Source of the DNA: Lotus japonicus
Lineage: Eukaryota; Streptophyta; Magnoliopsida; Fabales; Fabaceae
DNA length: 64,000 nucleotides
Direction: 5' to 3'
Assembly (NCBI RefSeq): GCF_012489685.1
Contig: NC_080043.1
Span: forward strand, 43,105,127 to 43,169,126
Made by a program: the position numbers and the translations under genes
Shown here: positions 57,116-64,000 of the stretch, one piece after another
Layout: each line of letters opens with the position of its first letter
How positions within the stretch are numbered: position 1 is the stretch's first letter
Notes under the pieces: model-generated
The model's database searches: none
What the model saw: the letters and a program-made list of their open reading frames with translations, nothing else
What the model was told of the DNA's origin: nothing

Positions 57116-58293
57116 AAAATTACATATGTGGGAGATTCTTTCTTACAAATATATTTTCCAAAAAAAAAGAGAAAGATTTTATGAAAGCGAATTGTGATTG
57201 GCTAGTGACTACTTAAATTGGCAGCACAAGGTTTTTTTTTGTTAGAAGTGGATTCACCTACTTATTTACGAATTGAGAGAATCCATTCACCGATGATAGA
57301 GCAATGAAATTGAGCTACTCCAACTCACTTCAGTTGTCTCAAGTAAACCTCGACTCACTTTAGAGATAAGCAAAAAATATATTGAACCCGGTTTAACTCA
57401 GGAGGTTAATGAGTTAAACATTTTTCATCAAGATTTAACAAAACTTATAGGTTTCTGTAATATTAAAAAAAGGTATTTTTTAAGAAAAAAATAATAAGGA
57501 AAGAGGCAGAAACCAACTTAGAAAATAAATCCATGATAACATTGCAAGTTATCATGATAACTTCAAAATAAGGGGGCGGAATGTAAGATTCAAGTGGCAG
57601 CATGATTAGTGTTGAGCTATGAGCCGAGGCAACCTGCATGGTGCCAGGCATTGGATAGCACTGAGTAGAAAATATGGCATATGGAGTAAAGGGTTCACGT
57701 ATAAGAGCATGATGGACAGAGTTTGTGATAAGAACCCAGAAATTCAAGAACAATATTATATTGACTGAACTTGGTATCCTCTACGATTGGTGAGAAACCA
57801 GTGATTAAGATACAGAAAATTAGAGAAGGAATGAAGATACCCTGGTTAATTCGAGAGAACCAGGAACTCTCCCACAAATACCCAACAAATCAATTGATAC
57901 CCCCTTTTTCCCCAATTTCCCCTATATATGTATACTACCAGGAAGCTTATCAATACTTCCTTCATTAGTTACAAGTAAAATATATTATATTCTATTATTT
58001 ACTCTATTTACTCTTTTATCCCAGTAGCCTTCTTATTTCTCCTACGGTAGACCCTTGTCACACGGGGCTTGATCCTATCAGTTTGGACAGTGATGAGCAT
58101 CATGACATAAAACTGGCAGAGGTGTACAGTGGGTAGCAACTGTGGTATATGGAGAATAGGGTTGACTCTTCACCAAATGAGGGATGAGGCAAAGAATCAT
58201 CTATCCAACAAATTATGTTTTAAAACATAGGTTTGGCCAGTTCCAACTCAAAAGAGAGCTTAAATTTTTAGCAAAATCCAGTCTACCTAATAA
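57116..58293. other. unresolved repeat-like region
   Basis: No gene. The stretch 57545-58080 looks like a decayed LTR or other retroelement piece (a polypurine-like AAGGGGGCGGAATG at about 57570, a TATATATGTATAC promoter-like word at about 57922), but no second copy or terminal dinucleotides could be fixed. Confidence 0.3.
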
Positions 58294-58555
58294 GTGGGCT
58301 GACAGATAATGTTTAGGTCTGTTTTGCATAGAAAAACAAGTAACATTTGGTTGCGAAAAACCATTGTAAACTTTGCAATGCGTTGCTAGACTCTTAGCAC
58401 AAGTAACATTTAACAGCACAATAGTGGGCTGACAGATAATGTTTAGGTCTGTTTTGCATAGAAAAACAAGTAACATTTGGTTGCGAAAAACCATTGTAAA
58501 CTTTGCAATTCGTTGCTAGACTCTTAGCACAAGAAACATTTAACAGCACAATAGT
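58294..58555. repeat. 140-bp tandem duplication downstream of RPL11
   Basis: 58294-58433 and 58434-58555 are near-identical (start GTGGGCTGACAGATAATG). The second copy is cut short by about 18 bp. They lie 190 bp or more past the RPL11 stop, possibly in its 3' UTR or downstream region. Confidence 0.9.
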
Positions 58556-58741
58556 AATCCATGAGCTTTCGTCATAAAACAACAAAATTGACAAACAAAA
58601 GTATTCATTGAAAATTTGCCTGATGCCCTACAAGGACACCTGAGGGATGCCAAAACTGCCTGAAACTTAACATACTATCTGAAAAAGATCAAACTATAGT
58701 TGGCAAACATAACATACTCTCCTAAAGTGAACATGGTTGAA

Positions 58742-60641
<1,900 letters not shown>

Positions 60642-60716
60642 TGGATCTGGAGGGTGGTAGGGTTGCAGCGGCGGCTAGGTGAAGAGAAGTGAGTGTGTAA
60701 TGGAGAAATATTATAA

Positions 60717-60724
60717 TATTTATA
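60717..60724 (-). promoter_or_regulatory. TATA box of RPL11
   Basis: TATAAATA on the minus strand, about 76 bp before the ATG. Confidence 0.65.
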
Positions 60725-60771
60725 TGTGAGAGTTTTGATTACAAAAACACTGTGAGGCCTGGTTAGCCAAC

Positions 60772-60782
60772 GGCCCAGCCCA
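60772..60782 (-). promoter_or_regulatory. paired site II motifs upstream of RPL11
   Basis: On the minus strand, TGGGCT (60777-60782) and TGGGCC (60772-60777) overlap by one base, about 50 bp upstream of the TATA box. Site II elements (TGGGCY), bound by TCP factors, are established features of plant ribosomal protein promoters. A further AGGCCT lies at 60755-60760. Confidence 0.75.
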
Positions 60783-62556
60783 AACAACACTGAACATGAA
60801 CACTGAACAGTATAGAGGAACACAAATAAAAGAACATAAAGAAAATTAGAAAAGACATTGATAATTTATTGATGAATTTTTTTTTTACAAAAGCATTGAT
60901 GAATTTAGAGTAAATCAATGTTAGTAATTTTGGACCATCTTCTATCCTTTTTCATTTTGTTAATTCCTTGTTTCTCTTTATTTACGTATTCTATTCATTT
61001 TTCTTCCCCTTTTTCTTTTTTCTTTTGAAAGTGCACTTCTTTTAGTCTTATTTATCTATATCTATTTATTGAATCATGTAAAGACCTACTTTAGAAGGTG
61101 AGTGGCCTCCGTTAAACTTGACATAGATTCACGTTGAAGTTAATGTGTTAAAATCTTGTTTCTCTAATCAATGTTAAACTCAACGTGTCAAAATCTTGTT
61201 TCTCTAATTCATATTCAAACTTAACGTGTCATTTGTGACCATTTAGATTCACGTTAAACTCAATGTGGATCCACATTGAAGTCAACATGTCAAACTCATA
61301 CTTCTCTGATCCACATTAAACTTAATGTAGCAATTTCTAGTTTCTCCATTAGTACCTTCAAATACGTGAAATCACGTTTGCGTTTACTTTGATGTGAAAA
61401 CATGCACAAATTCTAGCTTCTTCCATGGTGTCTTGATATACATGAAATCACATTTGTGTTAGCTCTAACGTCAAACCAAACATGCACAATTGTAACTTCA
61501 AACTTATTTTCAAAAAAAAAAAAAACTTTAAAAAGTCACTTCTCTATTGGTTAGTCCCTATTTAAATTCTCTCAACTAGTTTACTTGTCACCTATATTCC
61601 TTATCAGCTTATTTTCCAGCCGGCTAACTCGCTTCCAAGTTAACTTAACTTTCACACCGACCTACTTATTTGTCGACTTCCAACCAGCCAACATCCTTCC
61701 CGACTAACCTTACTTGCTCACCTATTAGCTTTCTTCTTACTAGTCGGCTTCTAGCCGACAAAAGACAACCATAACTTCCACCCCAGCCACCATACTCCGA
61801 TCAAATCTACTCTCTTCATCCACAACTACAACCTCTCTCAAGGACCATAGAACCTAGCAACCACTGCAAAACCTTATCGACCCCTCACCGAAGCTTCCTC
61901 ATTCTCTTTTATGATTTGAAAAACTTCTTGGAATATTAGGTACTTTAAAAGAAAAAGAGGTGTTAAGAAAAGAGGTGAAAAACTTCTTGATATTAAGTAA
62001 TTTTTTATGATAACATGGTATAGTTATTTGAGAAATGCTATCAATATTCGCTTTAACACTTTTTAATACTTCACTTTTTACTCATTGAACTGCATTTGGG
62101 ATCTCCTAAATTATATGGAGTCCCACTCCTAAATTGGTGGAATCAATCCACATAACTTTTAATTAATAAAAATATATTGAAAAGAGAGTGTTAAAGTGAA
62201 GGTTGGTACCACATCACATATTCATGTAGCACTGACATTTTTTAACTTAACTGGTATTTCAAGTCAATGAGGTTGCAGCGATTGTAGCCGTGTAGTTATT
62301 TAATAAACAAATTATTTTTCCAAAAAATATCAATGTTGATTTAATATAAAGCATGGTCAATCAAATAATAATGAACAAAATATTGGTTATTAGATGATTT
62401 TTACTCTGATCATTTTGCCAATGTCACTTGCATAACTCATAAGCCCCGCCTATCAAGTGTTACATTACATGATAAAAACTTTTAAAGCAAACCTTCACAC
62501 CAACTTTAAGCAAATTCTTACTAATCGAAGCTATGCAGACTAATTTTAGTAAGCTC
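60783..62556. other. intergenic spacer
   Basis: No gene seen. It contains a degenerate minisatellite (61120-61360) and a pyrimidine-rich part (61560-61900). The part next to 62556 would be the 3' UTR of the RING gene. Confidence 0.5.
61120..61360. repeat. degenerate minisatellite
   Basis: Four or five irregular units built around AACGTGTCAAAATCTTGTTT, CTCTAAT and GATTCACGTTAAACT, about 45-60 bp apart. Several units contain small inverted words such as TCCACATT/AATGTGGA. Confidence 0.6.
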
Positions 62557-63133
62557 TTATGTGTAATTTATACTCCCCAAGTGAAAAGCCACTTCCATGG
62601 CCCTCAGAATTGACAAAAGCTCTCCACCAATCAGGTCACCAGGTTCCAAATTGGAAACAATATCATTATTCCTGCTGAAAGATGATGAAGTGTTGTTGTT
62701 CACCCTCTCCCAAATCACAAACCTACAAACTGGACACTAGCCTTTGCTTGTTAGCCAAGGCACTATGCAATCCTCATGAAACATGTGGTTGCATGGAGTG
62801 AGCATCACTTCTTCTTTGGGATCACATCTCTTGCCATCTTCATCCTTTTCTTTCACTCTCTTTTTCAAAGCATTGGAATTATCTCTATAGTATAAGCTCA
62901 CTCTCCTAGCTAAACTCTTTGGGGTGGGGTTGTTATTGTAGATCACTTTCTTAAGCTTGCTCAAAGCTGTTGATTTGGTGTTTTCTTCCACTCGGGGAGC
63001 TTGTGTGCTTGTTTGGACTGTGGATCTTGAATGTGGCTGCTGGAAAATCTGTCTCAGCCTGGGGTTGAAGCCTCTTCCTATGTCCCCATTGGGAACATTA
63101 GTTTGTTGTCTGCTGTGTGGCTGTGCTGGAAAA
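62557..63133 (-). pseudogene. RING-H2 finger gene, damaged RING domain
   Basis: A last exon starts after an acceptor (TTTTCAG) at 63133 and reads in one frame to TAA at 62557-62559, broken by a TAG at 62737-62739. It encodes a basic, Gln/Ser-rich N-terminal region (FNPRLRQIFQQPHSRSTVQT), then KRCDPKEEVMLTPCNHMFHE, DCIVPWLTSKG, stop, then CPVCRFVIWERV and a Ser/Asn-rich tail. In RING-H2 E3 ligases this should be C-x2-C ... C-x-H-x2-H-x2-C ... C-x2-C. Here the second Cys with some 8 residues (between KRC and DPKEE) is missing, and the TAG replaces the codon just before the last CPVC (Gln in relatives). Two independent defects make ubiquitin-ligase activity unlikely. The 5' exon(s) were not found; they may lie upstream or outside the window. 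Confidence 0.75.
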
Positions 63134-64000
63134 CTGAAAATTGCTTAAAAATTGGTAAGTCAATAAGGCTTCACTCACCCCAGCCCTAAAAATCACAAGC
63201 TCATGCAACTAAATAACACATTCCATTAGCTAGTCCTATTGCAGCAGAAGAAAAATAATACATCAATTGGGTTGATTTATAGTGTGTTTGAGTAAACATC
63301 TTAATTAAGCCCTTATAACAATAAATGCTCATCTTATCGCATTAGTGCTTAATTGCTTATTTATAAGCTAGTATGAGCAGTTAATGAAAATAAACTCAAA
63401 ACAGCTTAAAGGTAGATCATAAGTTATTTAGGTAAGTTCTCTCAACCACTTGCATAACTGTTCATGTTATAAGATAAACTCAAATAAGTTCTTCCAAACG
63501 ATACCTTAATGTTAAATTCAAATAACAGTGTTCATTGTCTGCCATTCTAGTACCAAGAATTTTATTACTACCAAAAACTAGGCTCTTGGTGCCTTTTTCC
63601 ATTCCATAGAGTAGCATTTTAGCTGTCAATTCGCTTAGTTAAAACCAAATTTTAAAATCCTGAATTTGTAGGAAATGTACTTTGAACAGGATTTCTAAGT
63701 GTCACATGATCACATCAATTCCAATACCTTTCAATTGTATAAAATTCATAGCAATCCAAACAAGCATCTGAATGCCAATCATCTCAGCATTTGATTTAAT
63801 CAATGAAAATATCTTCTCATACTACTAACCATTTGTAGAGTATTACTGGATAATCCAGAACAAGCATGTCTAAATTAATTTATTCGTCAGTAAAACGTGG
63901 TCTATCATGTAGTACATTCTATAGATGTAATTAGGGAAGTTTAAACAGATAAGCAAATTAGTTTGCAATTTGGCCTTACTTTGGAAAAGTGTGGTGTCTT
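63134..64000. other. RING gene intron or upstream region
   Basis: No coding sequence recognised. It contains a MITE at 63285-63499. Since the RING exon starts at a splice acceptor, at least part of this should be intron. Confidence 0.45.
63285..63499. mobile_element. MITE, GTTTG..CCAAAC type
   Basis: Begins TGTTTGAGTAAACATC and ends TAAGTTCTTCCAAAC. Inside are ATAAGC and GCTTAT words typical of a MITE group very common in legume genomes. The inverted repeat is partly decayed. Same type as 59113-59320. Confidence 0.5.

Noticed and set aside
57545..58080. Possible solo LTR
   Set aside because: Promoter-like and purine-rich words are present, but no TG..CA ends or target duplication could be established.

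Overview
The window is nuclear DNA of a flowering plant. Genes are spliced with GT..AG introns, and a DYW-type pentatricopeptide repeat protein, a SAG12-type papain-like protease and a plant uL5/RPL11 gene are present. The spectrum of transposons (CTAG-ending Helitrons, long-TIR MULEs, L1-type LINEs, tRNA-derived SINEs, 'GTTTG..CCAAAC' MITEs, an endogenous pararetrovirus) and the LysM-kinase and B3 fragments suggest a legume. That assignment is inference; I cannot name the species.

Layout. 0.4-6.3 kb: two decayed head-to-tail L1-type LINEs. 7.0-9.4 kb: an intronless DYW PPR gene with one frameshift. 9.9-14.7 kb: a gene-poor stretch with a CACTA-like end, one isolated exon-like open segment and a perfect 74-bp-arm hairpin. 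14,700-23,911: a 9.2-kb Helitron with both termini, reading on the minus strand and carrying an RPA70-like gene (9 exons), a Rep/PIF1 helicase that lacks its HUH N-terminal part, and a small B3-domain gene. 26.5-29.3 kb: a tandemly amplified remnant of a related Helitron. 29.4-30.9 kb: a 5'-truncated LINE with an open zf-RVT/RNase H reading frame. 31.1-32.7 kb: a MULE with a 9-bp target duplication. 34,007-42,936: a probable third Helitron, into which two further MULEs inserted; one of these carries pieces of a LysM receptor-like kinase. 43.5-49.0 kb: an endogenous caulimovirid (Florendovirus-like) locus made of inverted and deleted pieces, with one intact ORF2. 49.2-49.9 kb: a YPQ-repeat gene with an in-frame stop. 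51.5-54.6 kb: a SINE, the 3' end of a broken ALG2 gene, a fourth MULE and a MITE. 55-56.1 kb: an intact cysteine protease. 58.7-60.6 kb: an intact RPL11 gene. 62.6-63.1 kb: a RING-H2 gene with a damaged RING domain.

The genes that look functional are the protease and RPL11, both minus strand, with TATA boxes about 90 and 80 bp before their ATGs. The PPR gene would be functional if its frameshift is a sequencing error. Most of the rest is transposon or virus DNA, often nested. The Helitron genes would act together in rolling-circle transposition: Rep/helicase unwinding and RPA-like single-strand binding. The missing nuclease part makes this copy non-autonomous. The B3 gene has no known role in that process.
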